This document shows positions 26,147-35,028 of a stretch of 64,000 nt of DNA, piece by piece. A program made the translations under genes and the position numbers. Position 1 is the first letter of the stretch. Every line of letters starts with the position of its first letter. The DNA comes from CAYOUV01 sp963790075 (GTDB lineage Bacteria > Chloroflexota > Anaerolineae > Anaerolineales > Villigracilaceae): contig CAWBNG010000003.1 in the NCBI GenBank assembly GCA_963790075.1, forward strand, positions 1 through 64,000, in the 5' to 3' direction. The notes under the pieces were generated by a model that made no database searches, was not told where the DNA came from, and saw only the letters and a list, made by a program, of their open reading frames with translations.

Positions 26147-26698
26147 ATGGTTGTCACAAAACACCATCAAACCGAAGAAAAAGCCAATAACCTGATCAAC
26201 GACCTGGGCCATCAAAACGCCGTAATTCGCAAAAGGGCTTATGAGGCAATCGTCAGCCGAGGAGAAAACGCTGTTCCGGACTTAATCCGGGCTTTACAAA
26301 ACGCTTCAGAATACACGCGTTGGGAAATTGCGCGTGCTTTCGGTGAAATTGGCGATCCGAGCGGGGCCAATGCGCTGGTCGGCTTGTTGGAAGACGAAAG
26401 CCTGGGGGTGCGCTGGGCAGCGTCCGAAAGCCTGGTCCAGCTTGGGCGTGCCTCGATCCGCCCGCTACTGGAGGCACTGACAAAAAAGTTTGATTCGGTC
26501 TGGTTACGCAATGGCGCGCATCATGTCTTTCACGTCTTAAATCAGCGCAGACAGCTGAACGGAGATGAAAAAAAAGTCTTTGATGCGTTGGAAAGTATCG
26601 TACCGGAAGTCAAGGTACCCTGGGCCGCGGAAGTCGCTTTAGAGGCGATCCTCTTCCCTGGGGCAAATAATACCAGTCACAAAGGAGGAACAAAATGA
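26147..26698 (+). CDS. HEAT-repeat protein
   Basis: I start this at ATG 26147 because AAGGAG lies 8 bases upstream; two earlier in-frame starts have no such site. The 183-residue product has about four HEAT-type helical repeats. They show the pattern AVIRKRAYEAIVSRGENAVPD, then WEIARAFGEIGDPSGANALVG and WAASESLVQLGRASIRPLLEA. The fold is a protein-binding scaffold with no catalytic residue. No signal peptide is seen, so it is cytoplasmic. It overlaps the PRC-barrel gene by 4 bases (ATGA) and is the first gene after RR-box promoter 2. The partner may be the ATPase or the PRC protein. Confidence 0.85.
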   Translation: MVVTKHHQTEEKANNLINDLGHQNAVIRKRAYEAIVSRGENAVPDLIRALQNASEYTRWEIARAFGEIGDPSGANALVGLLEDESLGVRWAASESLVQLGRASIRPLLEALTKKFDSVWLRNGAHHVFHVLNQRRQLNGDEKKVFDALESIVPEVKVPWAAEVALEAILFPGANNTSHKGGTK

Positions 26699-27324
26699 AC
26701 GAGATGGAAATCCCGATTGGCGCAGAAGTACATTCCGTTGAAGGTTTTTACGGACACTCGACTTTCATCATCCTCGACCCGTTAAAAAACAAGGTTACTC
26801 ATCTGGCCGTTAAGGAAGCAGAATATCCGGGAACCCAACGCCTCGTACCGGTTCAATTGGTCCAAACCACTACAGCCCAACAGATAAACTTGCGCTGTAC
26901 AAACCAAGAACTTTCGCAAATGGAGACCTTCATCGAAAACGAGTTCATCCCAACCGGTTATGAAGCCGGTGCAGTGATGATGTGGCCCGTTGTGGTACCT
27001 GAGGCGGCCTTTGTGACCCTGCAAAAAGAGAAAATGCCGCCGGGCGAATTGGCTGTCCGTCGCGGGACACGCGTACACGCCACAGATGGCGACGTGGGGC
27101 GAGTGGATGAAATCATGGTCGATGCGCAAGACGGCAAGATCACGCATCTCATCCTGCGCGAGGGTCACCTATTCGGGCACCGGGATGTGGCGATCCCTGT
27201 CAGCCAAATCGATCATCTGGCAGAAGAGGCCATCCATCTCAAATTAAATAAAAAGGGTGTGGAAGACCTGCCCGAGATAAAAATCGACCGCAGGCACCTG
27301 TCAGGGAGGCAAATCAGACCCTAA
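26695..27324 (+). CDS. Double PRC-barrel domain protein
   Basis: The 209-residue protein has two PRC-barrel-like units. The first (about 5-80) has IPIGAEVHSVEGFYG and DPLKNKVTHLAVKEAEYPG. The second (about 118-200) has RRGTRVHATDGDVGRVDEIM and DAQDGKITHLILREGHLFG. The repeated pattern of V-x-x-x-x-G, K-x-T-H-L and an ending in V-P is typical. PRC barrels bind partners or ligands and are found in stress and photosynthetic proteins. It has no signal peptide. It lies between the HEAT gene (4-base overlap) and the P-type ATPase (30-base gap). Its specific role is unknown. Confidence 0.88.
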   Translation: MNEMEIPIGAEVHSVEGFYGHSTFIILDPLKNKVTHLAVKEAEYPGTQRLVPVQLVQTTTAQQINLRCTNQELSQMETFIENEFIPTGYEAGAVMMWPVVVPEAAFVTLQKEKMPPGELAVRRGTRVHATDGDVGRVDEIMVDAQDGKITHLILREGHLFGHRDVAIPVSQIDHLAEEAIHLKLNKKGVEDLPEIKIDRRHLSGRQIRP

Positions 27325-27354
27325 ACAATCAAAGCTATTCCTGGGAGGGACGGC

Positions 27355-29844
27355 ATGTCAAACTCTGATATTATAAAAATCGCCAGCCCGAATCGATCTG
27401 CAGTTTCGGTGGCTGATCTGATGCAACAATTGGGGTCTTCGCCTGATGGTTTGAATTCCACCGAGGCTCAAGAACGCCTGGAACAATTCGGGTATAACCA
27501 AATCAACGAAGAGCAAACCAATCCACTGCTAAAATTCCTGTCATACTTTTGGGGACCCATTCCGTGGATGATTGAGATTGCCTCCATCCTTTCTTTGATA
27601 GTCCACCATTGGGAGGATTTTGGCATCATCCTGATGTTGCTGTTCTTTAATGCCGCGGTCGGGTTCTGGGAAGAATTCCAGGCCGGGAACGCCATCGCGG
27701 CGCTTAAATCCAAACTTGCTCTACAAGCCAGAGTTAAACGAGACAGGGAATGGAAGACGCTTCCAACCCGCGAATTGGTACCGGGTGACCTGATCCGCCT
27801 GCGCCTGGGAGATATCGTCCCTGCCGATTCACGCTTGCTCGAGGGTGGCCCAGTCGAGGTGGATCAGTCCGCTTTGACGGGGGAATCGCTGCCTGTCACC
27901 CTCAATCGCGAAGGAACGCTCTACTCTGGTGCGATTATCAAACAGGGCGAGGCAAATGCGCTGGTTTTTGCCACCGGTGTCAAAACCTTCTTTGGCAAAA
28001 CTGCCGAGCTTGTAGAAGAAGCGCACACCACCAGTCACTTCCAACGCGCTGTCCTAAAAATCGGTGACTACTTGATCGTACTCGCCCTGGTCCTGGTCGT
28101 CCTGATCCTGGGTGTGGCCCTCTTTCGTGGAGATCCGGTCCTGGACACATTGCAATTTGCCCTGGTGCTGACGGTGGCCGCCATCCCGGTTGCAATGCCA
28201 ACCGTCCTGTCCGTCACCATGGCGGTCGGTGCACGCTTGCTTTCCAAGAAGCAAGCCATCGTTAGCCGCCTGGCATCGATCGAGGAATTGGCAGGGACGG
28301 ATGTGCTCTGCTCAGACAAGACCGGTACCTTAACTCAGAATGCCCTGACTCTTGGAGATCCGTGGGTCACATCAGGAGAAAATCCCCAGCAAGTGATACT
28401 ATCTGCGGCGCTAGCCTCACGCCTGGAAGATCAAGATCCGATAGACCTGGCTATCTTTGATAACCTAAAAAATGAACAGGCGCTCAAGCAATACAGCCTG
28501 GTTCGGTTCGATCCCTTTGACCCGGTCCGAAAACGCTCGGAAGCGACAGTAAAAAGCCCTGAGGGGAAATTATTGCGATTTGCCAAAGGTGCGCCACAGG
28601 TGATCCTGGAATTATGTCTGCCACCCGAAGAGATCCGCCGGCAGGCGGAGGCGGCAATCGAATCGTTCGCATCGAAAGGCTATCGCGCATTAGGCGTAGC
28701 GCGTAGTGATGAAGGTCCGGAAGCGAGAATGCATTTTCTCGGCATTTTGCCGCTTTTCGATCCGCCTCGAGAAGATTCACAAGCAACCATCCAGCAAGCT
28801 GAGAAGATGGGCATCGCAGTCAAAATGGTCACAGGGGACCAACTTGCCATCGCAAAGGAAATATCCGGGCAGCTTGGTTTGGGAAGAAATATCATCGATG
28901 CGTCGGTTCTCGAGACGACGAAAGCGCACCAAGCCGGCTTGCTGGCCGAGACCATCGAGCAGGCTGACGGTTTCGCTCAGGTTTTTCCCGAACACAAATA
29001 TCACATCGTGGAAAGTTTGCAGAAACACGATCACATTGTGGCGATGACCGGTGATGGTGTCAACGATTCTCCGGCTTTAAAGAAAGCGGATGTCGGTATT
29101 GCGGTTTCAGGGGCCACTGACGCTGCACGCGCCGCAGCCGATATCGTTCTATTAATGCCCGGATTATCGGTCATCATCGATGCAATCAAAGAGAGCCGCA
29201 AGATATTTCAGCGGATGAACAGCTACGCCATCTACCGCATCACCGAAACCATCCGGGTCCTGCTGTTCATGACTCTCTCGATCCTGGTTTTTAATTTTTA
29301 CCCGGTGACAGCGATCATGATCGTTTTATTGGCCCTGCTTAACGACGGCGCGATCCTCTCTATCGCTTACGATCGGGTTGGGATTTCGGACCAACCCGAA
29401 ACCTGGGAGATGCCATTGGTCCTTGGAATCTCTACTGTCCTGGGGATCGCAGGCGTGGTTGCCTCCTTTGGCCTGTTTTACATGGCAGAGCGGGTATTCA
29501 ATTTAAACCAGGCCGTGATCCAATCTCTAATGTATTTGAAGCTATCGGTGGCTGGGCACCTGACGATCTTTATCACTCGCACGCGTAAATCTTTCTGGTC
29601 ATCGCGCCCTGCCTGGCTTTTACTCGGGGCTGTCTTCGGGACACAGACTGTCGCCACCCTGATCGCGGTCTACGGTTTGTTTATGACCCCAATCGGCTGG
29701 GGATGGGCAATGCTGGTCTGGGGATATGCATTAACCTGGTTCGTGATTAATGACTTCATCAAACGGGCTGCCTATCGTATTTTCGACCGGCAAAGTCCCG
29801 GTTTACTGACCAAACACCCAGGTCATTCCTTAAGGATGCCTTAG
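27355..29844 (+). CDS. P3A-type plasma-membrane H+-ATPase
   Basis: This 829-residue P-type ATPase should pump protons out across the membrane. The actuator motif ALTGESLPV is at about 173-181 and the phosphorylation site DKTGTLT begins at Asp321. The hinge TGDGVNDSPALKKADVG is intact. Two stretches are close to yeast/plant plasma-membrane H+-ATPases: IPVAMPTVLSVTMAVGARLL in M4, and LLNDGAILSIAYDRV in M6, which keeps the Asp used for proton transport. The C-terminus is short, without the eukaryotic autoinhibitory tail. It follows the PRC gene after 30 bases. RR-box promoter 3 overlaps its last codons. Confidence 0.93.
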   Translation: MSNSDIIKIASPNRSAVSVADLMQQLGSSPDGLNSTEAQERLEQFGYNQINEEQTNPLLKFLSYFWGPIPWMIEIASILSLIVHHWEDFGIILMLLFFNAAVGFWEEFQAGNAIAALKSKLALQARVKRDREWKTLPTRELVPGDLIRLRLGDIVPADSRLLEGGPVEVDQSALTGESLPVTLNREGTLYSGAIIKQGEANALVFATGVKTFFGKTAELVEEAHTTSHFQRAVLKIGDYLIVLALVLVVLILGVALFRGDPVLDTLQFALVLTVAAIPVAMPTVLSVTMAVGARLLSKKQAIVSRLASIEELAGTDVLCSDKTGTLTQNALTLGDPWVTSGENPQQVILSAALASRLEDQDPIDLAIFDNLKNEQALKQYSLVRFDPFDPVRKRSEATVKSPEGKLLRFAKGAPQVILELCLPPEEIRRQAEAAIESFASKGYRALGVARSDEGPEARMHFLGILPLFDPPREDSQATIQQAEKMGIAVKMVTGDQLAIAKEISGQLGLGRNIIDASVLETTKAHQAGLLAETIEQADGFAQVFPEHKYHIVESLQKHDHIVAMTGDGVNDSPALKKADVGIAVSGATDAARAAADIVLLMPGLSVIIDAIKESRKIFQRMNSYAIYRITETIRVLLFMTLSILVFNFYPVTAIMIVLLALLNDGAILSIAYDRVGISDQPETWEMPLVLGISTVLGIAGVVASFGLFYMAERVFNLNQAVIQSLMYLKLSVAGHLTIFITRTRKSFWSSRPAWLLLGAVFGTQTVATLIAVYGLFMTPIGWGWAMLVWGYALTWFVINDFIKRAAYRIFDRQSPGLLTKHPGHSLRMP

Positions 29845-29870
29845 GGTTGAGGTTATGTTTTCGTAAAGAC
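29829..29870 (+). promoter_or_regulatory. RR-box promoter 3 (ftsH-htrA)
   Basis: CTTAAGG (29829-29835), 4 nt, CTTAGGG (29840-29846), 15 nt, CGTAAA at the -10 position (29862-29867), then GAC. Spacing is identical to promoters 1 and 2, but the -10 is one step weaker. The repeat overlaps the last codons of the ATPase gene. The ftsH ATG is at 29934. Confidence 0.65.
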
Positions 29871-29933
29871 AACCATTAATCAAAATGATAAGCTATTGAT
29901 ACTTATCAGACCAAGTCAAAAGAGAATGAAATC

Positions 29934-31859
29934 ATGAATGAATCCAAACCGCCCAAAACGCCAGAAGCACCTCACATCTCGTTATTTTGGTGGATCGTCC
30001 TGATCGGGTTGCTCATCTGGAATTTCTGGTCATTGTGGCCTAAAAGCCAGCCCCAGGTTGATCTGCCTTACAGTGCCTTTATCGAACAGATCACAAAGGA
30101 CAATGTAAAAAGTGTAAAAATCCAGGGTGGTGATATTACCGGTGTATTTATCAAACCGATTACCTGGACTACAGCTACCCCGGCAAGCGGAATCGTCCCC
30201 CAACCGACGCCAAATCCCAATACCAAATACTCGGATTTTCATACCACCTATCCCGAAACAGTTGGTGACACGACACTGTTGCCGCTGTTGGATAGCCATA
30301 ACGTGGAAATCGATGTCGCACCGCCTCCCAGTCCATGGTTCGCCATCCTGCTCACAAACGGGCTCCCATTGCTGCTGCTCGTCGGTGTGATGATCTGGAT
30401 GGGACGAGGTGCTGCTAAAAACCAGGCTGGCGTATTCAATTTCTCTCGCAGCAAGGCGCGCCAGTACGATGCCCTGACCCCCTCAGTGACCTTCAAGGAT
30501 GTGGCCGGAGAAGACGAGGCCAAACAGGAACTACAGGAGGTCGTGGATTTTTTAAGTCATCCCGAAAAATACCACTCGATCGGCGCACGCGTGCCACGAG
30601 GTGTTCTGCTGGTCGGGCCTCCGGGTACCGGCAAGACCTTGCTGGCCCGCGCAGTTGCCGGTGAAGCCGGCGTTCCTTTCTACCATATCAGTGCGTCCGA
30701 ATTCGTAGAAATGTTCGTCGGAGTTGGTGCCAGCCGCGTACGAGATTTATTCGAAAAAGCCAAAGCCTCAGCTCCTGCGATCGTATTCATCGATGAGTTG
30801 GATGCCGTCGGTCGGCGCCGTGGAGCCGGCCTGGGCGCAGTCAACGATGAGCGCGAACAGACGCTAAATCAGTTATTGGTCGAACTGGACGGGTTTGACG
30901 ATCGTCACGAAGTAATCCTGGTGGCTGCCACCAATCGACCGGATGTGCTCGATCCGGCGTTACTGCGACCCGGCCGTTTCGACCGGCAAATAACGGTTGG
31001 CTTGCCAGACCGGCGTGGCCGCGAAGGAGTTTTGCGGATCCACACCCAGCATCTACAGCTCGAAGAGACTGTCAACTTGTCCCTTCTGGCAGCTTCCACG
31101 ACCGGTTTTAGCGGTGCAGACCTGGCCAACCTGTGCAACGAAGCAGCACTGATCGCTGCACGCAATAACCACCAAAGCGTAGAAATGACCGACTTTGAAG
31201 AGGCGCTCGATCGCATTCTGCTTGGTGCAGCCCGCACGGTATTGCTCAACGACCATGACCGGAAAGTGGTAGCCTATCACGAGGCCGGTCACGCCCTGGT
31301 CGCCTGGCTGAACCCGGCTGCTGACCCGGTCCACAAGATTACCATCATGCCGCGCGGACAGGCGCTGGGTGTCACCGAACAAGTCCCCGGAGAGGATCGC
31401 TATAACTACAGTCGTGAGTACCTGCTGGCACGCCTGTCCGTCATGCTGGGTGGGCGAGCAGCCGAAGAGACAGCGATTGGCGATATCACTACGGGAGCGG
31501 AAAACGATCTGGTCGAGGCCACCCGCCTGACGCGTCGCATGATTACGCGCTGGGGGATGGGAAGCCTGGGACCCGTCGCCCTCAGTACTGACGATTCACA
31601 ACCTTTCCTTGGTTATGAACTGACCCGGGGACGTGACTATAGCGAGCAAACAGCTGCTCAAATCGACCAGAACGTCCAGCACATCCTGGAAGACCGCTAC
31701 GAGGGAGTTAAAGATTTGCTCACCCGAAACCGCGGACAACTGGACAAATTGGCGCAGGCTTTGTTACGTGACGAAACCATCGGCCAGGAAGATCTGATCA
31801 AGATCCTTGGCGAACGCAAACTCGAGGCGGTACCTGTCGTACAGCCTCAGACAACCTAA
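29934..31859 (+). CDS. ftsH: ATP-dependent zinc metalloprotease FtsH
   Basis: This membrane-anchored AAA+ protease degrades misassembled membrane proteins and some regulators. In the 641-residue protein TM1 is about 15-35, a short extracytoplasmic domain runs to about 135 with a Pro/Thr-rich insertion, and TM2 is about 137-156. Walker A GPPGTGKT is at 228-235, Walker B is IVFIDELDAVG, the second region of homology ends at RPGRFDRQ, and the zinc motif HEAGH is at 449-453. The peptidase domain follows in full. It is downstream of RR-box promoter 3 and 41 bases before htrA, so the two quality-control proteases are probably coexpressed. Confidence 0.97.
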   Translation: MNESKPPKTPEAPHISLFWWIVLIGLLIWNFWSLWPKSQPQVDLPYSAFIEQITKDNVKSVKIQGGDITGVFIKPITWTTATPASGIVPQPTPNPNTKYSDFHTTYPETVGDTTLLPLLDSHNVEIDVAPPPSPWFAILLTNGLPLLLLVGVMIWMGRGAAKNQAGVFNFSRSKARQYDALTPSVTFKDVAGEDEAKQELQEVVDFLSHPEKYHSIGARVPRGVLLVGPPGTGKTLLARAVAGEAGVPFYHISASEFVEMFVGVGASRVRDLFEKAKASAPAIVFIDELDAVGRRRGAGLGAVNDEREQTLNQLLVELDGFDDRHEVILVAATNRPDVLDPALLRPGRFDRQITVGLPDRRGREGVLRIHTQHLQLEETVNLSLLAASTTGFSGADLANLCNEAALIAARNNHQSVEMTDFEEALDRILLGAARTVLLNDHDRKVVAYHEAGHALVAWLNPAADPVHKITIMPRGQALGVTEQVPGEDRYNYSREYLLARLSVMLGGRAAEETAIGDITTGAENDLVEATRLTRRMITRWGMGSLGPVALSTDDSQPFLGYELTRGRDYSEQTAAQIDQNVQHILEDRYEGVKDLLTRNRGQLDKLAQALLRDETIGQEDLIKILGERKLEAVPVVQPQTT

Positions 31860-31899
31860 TCAATAGCCTTACAAGTAAACAACATATAGGAGTATTCTC

Positions 31900-33567
31900 A
31901 TGAAAAACCGATTTCTCTCACTCACCACCCTGGCGATTGTGGTCATGCTGACACTTTCAGCTTGTAGTGGACTCAGCTCACTCCCTGCAGCCGTGCAAGC
32001 CTCTCCGCAGATTACACCGGCTCCGGCGGTCAATACACCCGCCCCGGCAGCCCCGGTTGTCCAGACCCAGGGTTCAGCCTCTTCCGGGGCAGGTTCCCTG
32101 GCTGCTTATAATGGCACGCTCGAAAATATTTACGCGAGCATCAACCCTGAAGTAGTGAACATTCAGGTGATCCAGAAACAGGCAGCCACGCAATCCAACA
32201 GTGTCCCATCCCTGCCTTTCTTCAACCTCCCTGGGGCACCACAAAGCCCCAACACCCCCAACCAGACCCCACAATTTAGCGCTGCATTGGGTTCGGGCTT
32301 TGTCTGGAGCACGGACGGCTACATTGTCACGAATAACCACGTGGTGGATGGGGCTGACTTTATCGAGGTCACCTTCTCGGATGGCACCACCGTCCCAGCC
32401 AAGCTGGTTGGGCAGGATGCCGCAGCAGACCTGGCCGTCATTAAAGTGGATCTACCGGGCAGCAGCCTGCACCCGGTGACAATTGCCAATTCTGACCAGG
32501 TCAAGGTTGGCGAAATGGTGATCGCGATTGGTAACCCGTTTGGCCTGCAAGGCACAATGACCACGGGTATCGTCAGTGCAATGGGCCGTATGATCTCGGC
32601 TGATCAGCAAACGCAAAATGGTGCAACTTACTCCATCCCGGACGTGATCCAAACTGACGCCGCGATTAACCCCGGCAATTCCGGCGGAGTACTGCTCAAT
32701 GATCAGGGTCAGGTAATCGGCGTCACCTCCGCGATCCAATCGCCAGTGCGCGCCAATGCCGGGATTGGTTTTGCAATCCCGTCCAACATCGTCCAGATGG
32801 TTGTGCCAGCCTTGATCAAAAATGGCCACTACGAACATCCCTACCTGGGCATAAGCGGGACCACGCTCAATCCGGATTTGAACAAGGCCATGAACCTGCC
32901 TGAAAATCAACGCGGTGCACTGGTGATTGATGTGACCCCTAACAGCCCGGCGGACAAAGCTGGCTTGCAAGGCAGCAGCCTCAAAGCCACCATCTTCGGG
33001 CAGGATACCCGCGTTGGCGGAGATGTGGTCACCGCCGTGGACGGCAATACGATCCACACAATGGATGAACTGATTGCCTATCTGTTCGACCACGCTACGG
33101 TCGGTCAGAAGATCACATTGACAGTTTTACGCAGTGGCAAAGAACAAAGCATAGATGTGACGCTGGAAGCACGCCCGAACTCGCAGCAACAACCACAAAC
33201 CCAAACGGCCAGCAGCGGACAAGCTTACCTGGGTCTCTCCGGAACTACTCTGGACCCGGCATTAAACCAGGCACTCGGCTTGCCACAGAACACGCAGGGT
33301 GTGATGATCGAAAACATCCAATCCGGAAGTCCGGCACAAAAATCCGGCTTGCAGGGCAGCTTCAAACCTGCCTTAATCAACGGACAAGTGCTCTCGCTCG
33401 GTGGTGACATCATAGAGGCCATCGATGGACAACCTGTCGCCACCATAGCTGATATCGGAAGCATTTTAAGCCAGTACAACCCTGGAGACCAGGTTACACT
33501 GCAGATCCTGCGCAACGGTCAACCAAAGCAAGTCAAGGTTGTTCTCGGGGAACGCCCAACTGGATAA
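31900..33567 (+). CDS. HtrA/DegP-type serine protease, lipoprotein, two PDZ domains
   Basis: This is a trypsin-like envelope protease and chaperone. The 555-residue protein has a lipobox, TLSACSG, with Cys22, and a Pro/Ala/Thr-rich linker to about residue 60. The catalytic triad is His147 (NNHVVDG), Asp177 (AADLAVIKVD) and Ser261 (NPGNSGGVLL). Two PDZ domains follow at about 310-425 and 435-550, with closely similar openings: HPYLGISGTTLNPDLNKAMN and then AYLGLSGTTLDPALNQALG. It is 40 bases after ftsH and ends at a strong terminator. Confidence 0.95.
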   Translation: MKNRFLSLTTLAIVVMLTLSACSGLSSLPAAVQASPQITPAPAVNTPAPAAPVVQTQGSASSGAGSLAAYNGTLENIYASINPEVVNIQVIQKQAATQSNSVPSLPFFNLPGAPQSPNTPNQTPQFSAALGSGFVWSTDGYIVTNNHVVDGADFIEVTFSDGTTVPAKLVGQDAAADLAVIKVDLPGSSLHPVTIANSDQVKVGEMVIAIGNPFGLQGTMTTGIVSAMGRMISADQQTQNGATYSIPDVIQTDAAINPGNSGGVLLNDQGQVIGVTSAIQSPVRANAGIGFAIPSNIVQMVVPALIKNGHYEHPYLGISGTTLNPDLNKAMNLPENQRGALVIDVTPNSPADKAGLQGSSLKATIFGQDTRVGGDVVTAVDGNTIHTMDELIAYLFDHATVGQKITLTVLRSGKEQSIDVTLEARPNSQQQPQTQTASSGQAYLGLSGTTLDPALNQALGLPQNTQGVMIENIQSGSPAQKSGLQGSFKPALINGQVLSLGGDIIEAIDGQPVATIADIGSILSQYNPGDQVTLQILRNGQPKQVKVVLGERPTG

Positions 33568-33577
33568 TTAGTAACGA

Positions 33578-33621
33578 AGAACAGGGTGCGCTTCATTTCT
33601 TGGCGCACCCTGTTCTTATTT
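33578..33621. terminator. Bidirectional terminator between htrA and rluB
   Basis: AGAACAGGGTGCGC and GCGCACCCTGTTCT form a 14-bp stem with an 11-nt loop and a T-rich tail on the plus strand. The right arm touches the rluB stop codon (33616-33618), so it serves both convergent genes. Confidence 0.8.
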
Positions 33622-34413
33622 TCGCGGTCCCGGACGACGGCCGGCCGGTTTAGCCCGGGCGTGGCGGGGATATTTGCGGGATTCTTTCTTCCCCTCTCCG
33701 GTCTGCAGTGCTCTTACCTCATCATTGGTCAAATAACGCCATTCCTTGGGTTTTAATTGACCTAAGAACAAACTCGCGATTCGGATGCGAACGATACGCA
33801 CAACGGGCACTCCGGTAAGAGCTCCCATTTCACGGATTTGTCGTTTTCGCCCCTCCCGCAGGATAACGCGCAACCAGGTCCCTTTTCCAGCCAGGGATTC
33901 AATGCGCACATCCGCCGGAGCCGTCTTGTAACCATCTTCCAATACCACGCCGCGCCGCCAGATATTTAATTGCTCCTCGCTGGGACGAACAGCCACCAAA
34001 ACTCGATACTCCTTTTCATGCTTATAACGTGGATGGGTCAATTTGTTGGTCAGTTCGCCATCATTGGTCATCAAGATCAGGCCTTCGCTGTCGATATCCA
34101 GGCGCCCCACCGGATAAATCCGCCCCTCGACGGGAACCAGGTCACGCACCGTCTTACGATTATCGCCTTTTTCAGCCTCTACGGCTGAAAGCACGTTGCG
34201 CGGTTTGTTAACCGCAATATAGATCATGGATTCCGGCAACTCGACCGGCTTGCCGTCCACGGACAAATGATCCTTTTCGGGGTCAGCTTTTTGCCCGATA
34301 GTTGCCACCTGACCGTTCACCCTGACCCGTCCGGCCAGAATAATTTCTTCACAGGCGCGTCGCGATCCCAGCCCCGCGTGGGACAATATCTTTTGTATCC
34401 GCTCTTCTGTCAT
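33616..34413 (-). CDS. RsuA/RluB-family rRNA pseudouridine synthase
   Basis: The enzyme converts uridine to pseudouridine in ribosomal RNA. The 265-residue protein starts with an S4 RNA-binding domain (about 3-60: RIQKILSHAGLGSRRACEEII). The catalytic core has the GRLDIDSEGLILMTNDGEL stretch with the catalytic Asp in the R-L-D motif, followed by KEYRVLV and GRKRQIREMGALTG. The C-terminus is a basic tail rich in Arg/Pro. It follows scpB after 1 base, an association seen in many bacteria. Confidence 0.93.
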   Translation of the reverse strand: MTEERIQKILSHAGLGSRRACEEIILAGRVRVNGQVATIGQKADPEKDHLSVDGKPVELPESMIYIAVNKPRNVLSAVEAEKGDNRKTVRDLVPVEGRIYPVGRLDIDSEGLILMTNDGELTNKLTHPRYKHEKEYRVLVAVRPSEEQLNIWRRGVVLEDGYKTAPADVRIESLAGKGTWLRVILREGRKRQIREMGALTGVPVVRIVRIRIASLFLGQLKPKEWRYLTNDEVRALQTGEGKKESRKYPRHARAKPAGRRPGPRK

Positions 34414-34414
34414 T

Positions 34415-34981
34415 TTATCCCTTCAGTACGCTTACATCTCTGGATTCGTCGCCATCTTCTTCCAACTCGAGAGCAGGCAATTCACTGATCGAATTCAAGC
34501 CAAAGTGCTGCAAGAATGCCGGTGTGGTACTGTACAGGATTGGCCGGCCGGGTCCTTCCGTGCGCCCAATTTCCTGGATCAATCCTTTGCTCAGTAGACT
34601 TTTCATCACACCATCACTATTAACCCCACGCACCGCATCCACTTGCGGCCGGGTAACAGGCTGTTGGTAGGTAATGATTGCCAGGGCTTCGAGGGCAGCC
34701 CGGCTCAAGCGGCTGGTGGCTTCCAGGCCTAAAAATCGCTCAACCAGCTCTCCCATCCCTTGAGCGGTGGTCAGCTGGACTCGTCCCGCATGACGCTGCA
34801 GACGCAGTCCGCGACTGGCAAGCGATCCTTCCAGTTCATTCAGGCCACGTTCCACCTGGGTTATCGTGACCTCCAGGGCATTGGCCAACTGGGAGGACAA
34901 CACCGGTTCCGAAGCAACAAAAAGCAATCCCTCCAATCGTGCAATCAGTGACAGATCATCCGGAATTTCGGATTCGCTCAT
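34415..34981 (-). CDS. scpB: Segregation and condensation protein B
   Basis: ScpB joins ScpA and SMC in chromosome condensation. I start it at MSESEIPDDLSLIARLEGLL; a longer frame adds 16 unsupported residues. The 188-residue product has two winged-helix domains. Family stretches are LEGLLFVASEPVLSSQLAN, then RLSRAALEALAIITYQQPVTR and VNSDGVMKSLLSKGLIQEIG. GRPILYSTTPAFLQHFGL closes the second domain. ScpA is not beside it in this window. The start codon is only 3 bases from the -10 of the divergent lipoprotein promoter. Confidence 0.93.
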   Translation of the reverse strand: MSESEIPDDLSLIARLEGLLFVASEPVLSSQLANALEVTITQVERGLNELEGSLASRGLRLQRHAGRVQLTTAQGMGELVERFLGLEATSRLSRAALEALAIITYQQPVTRPQVDAVRGVNSDGVMKSLLSKGLIQEIGRTEGPGRPILYSTTPAFLQHFGLNSISELPALELEEDGDESRDVSVLKG

Positions 34982-34983
34982 GC

Positions 34984-34989
34984 TATAAT
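34984..34989 (+). promoter_or_regulatory. -10 element for the 35029 lipoprotein gene
   Basis: A perfect TATAAT lies 39 bases before the ATG at 35029. No good -35 is seen. It lies almost on the scpB start codon, so transcription of the two divergent genes may interfere. Confidence 0.5.
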
Positions 34990-35028
34990 AGCTCCCGCTT
35001 GAGTAGACTTGAATTTCAAGAGTATCCA

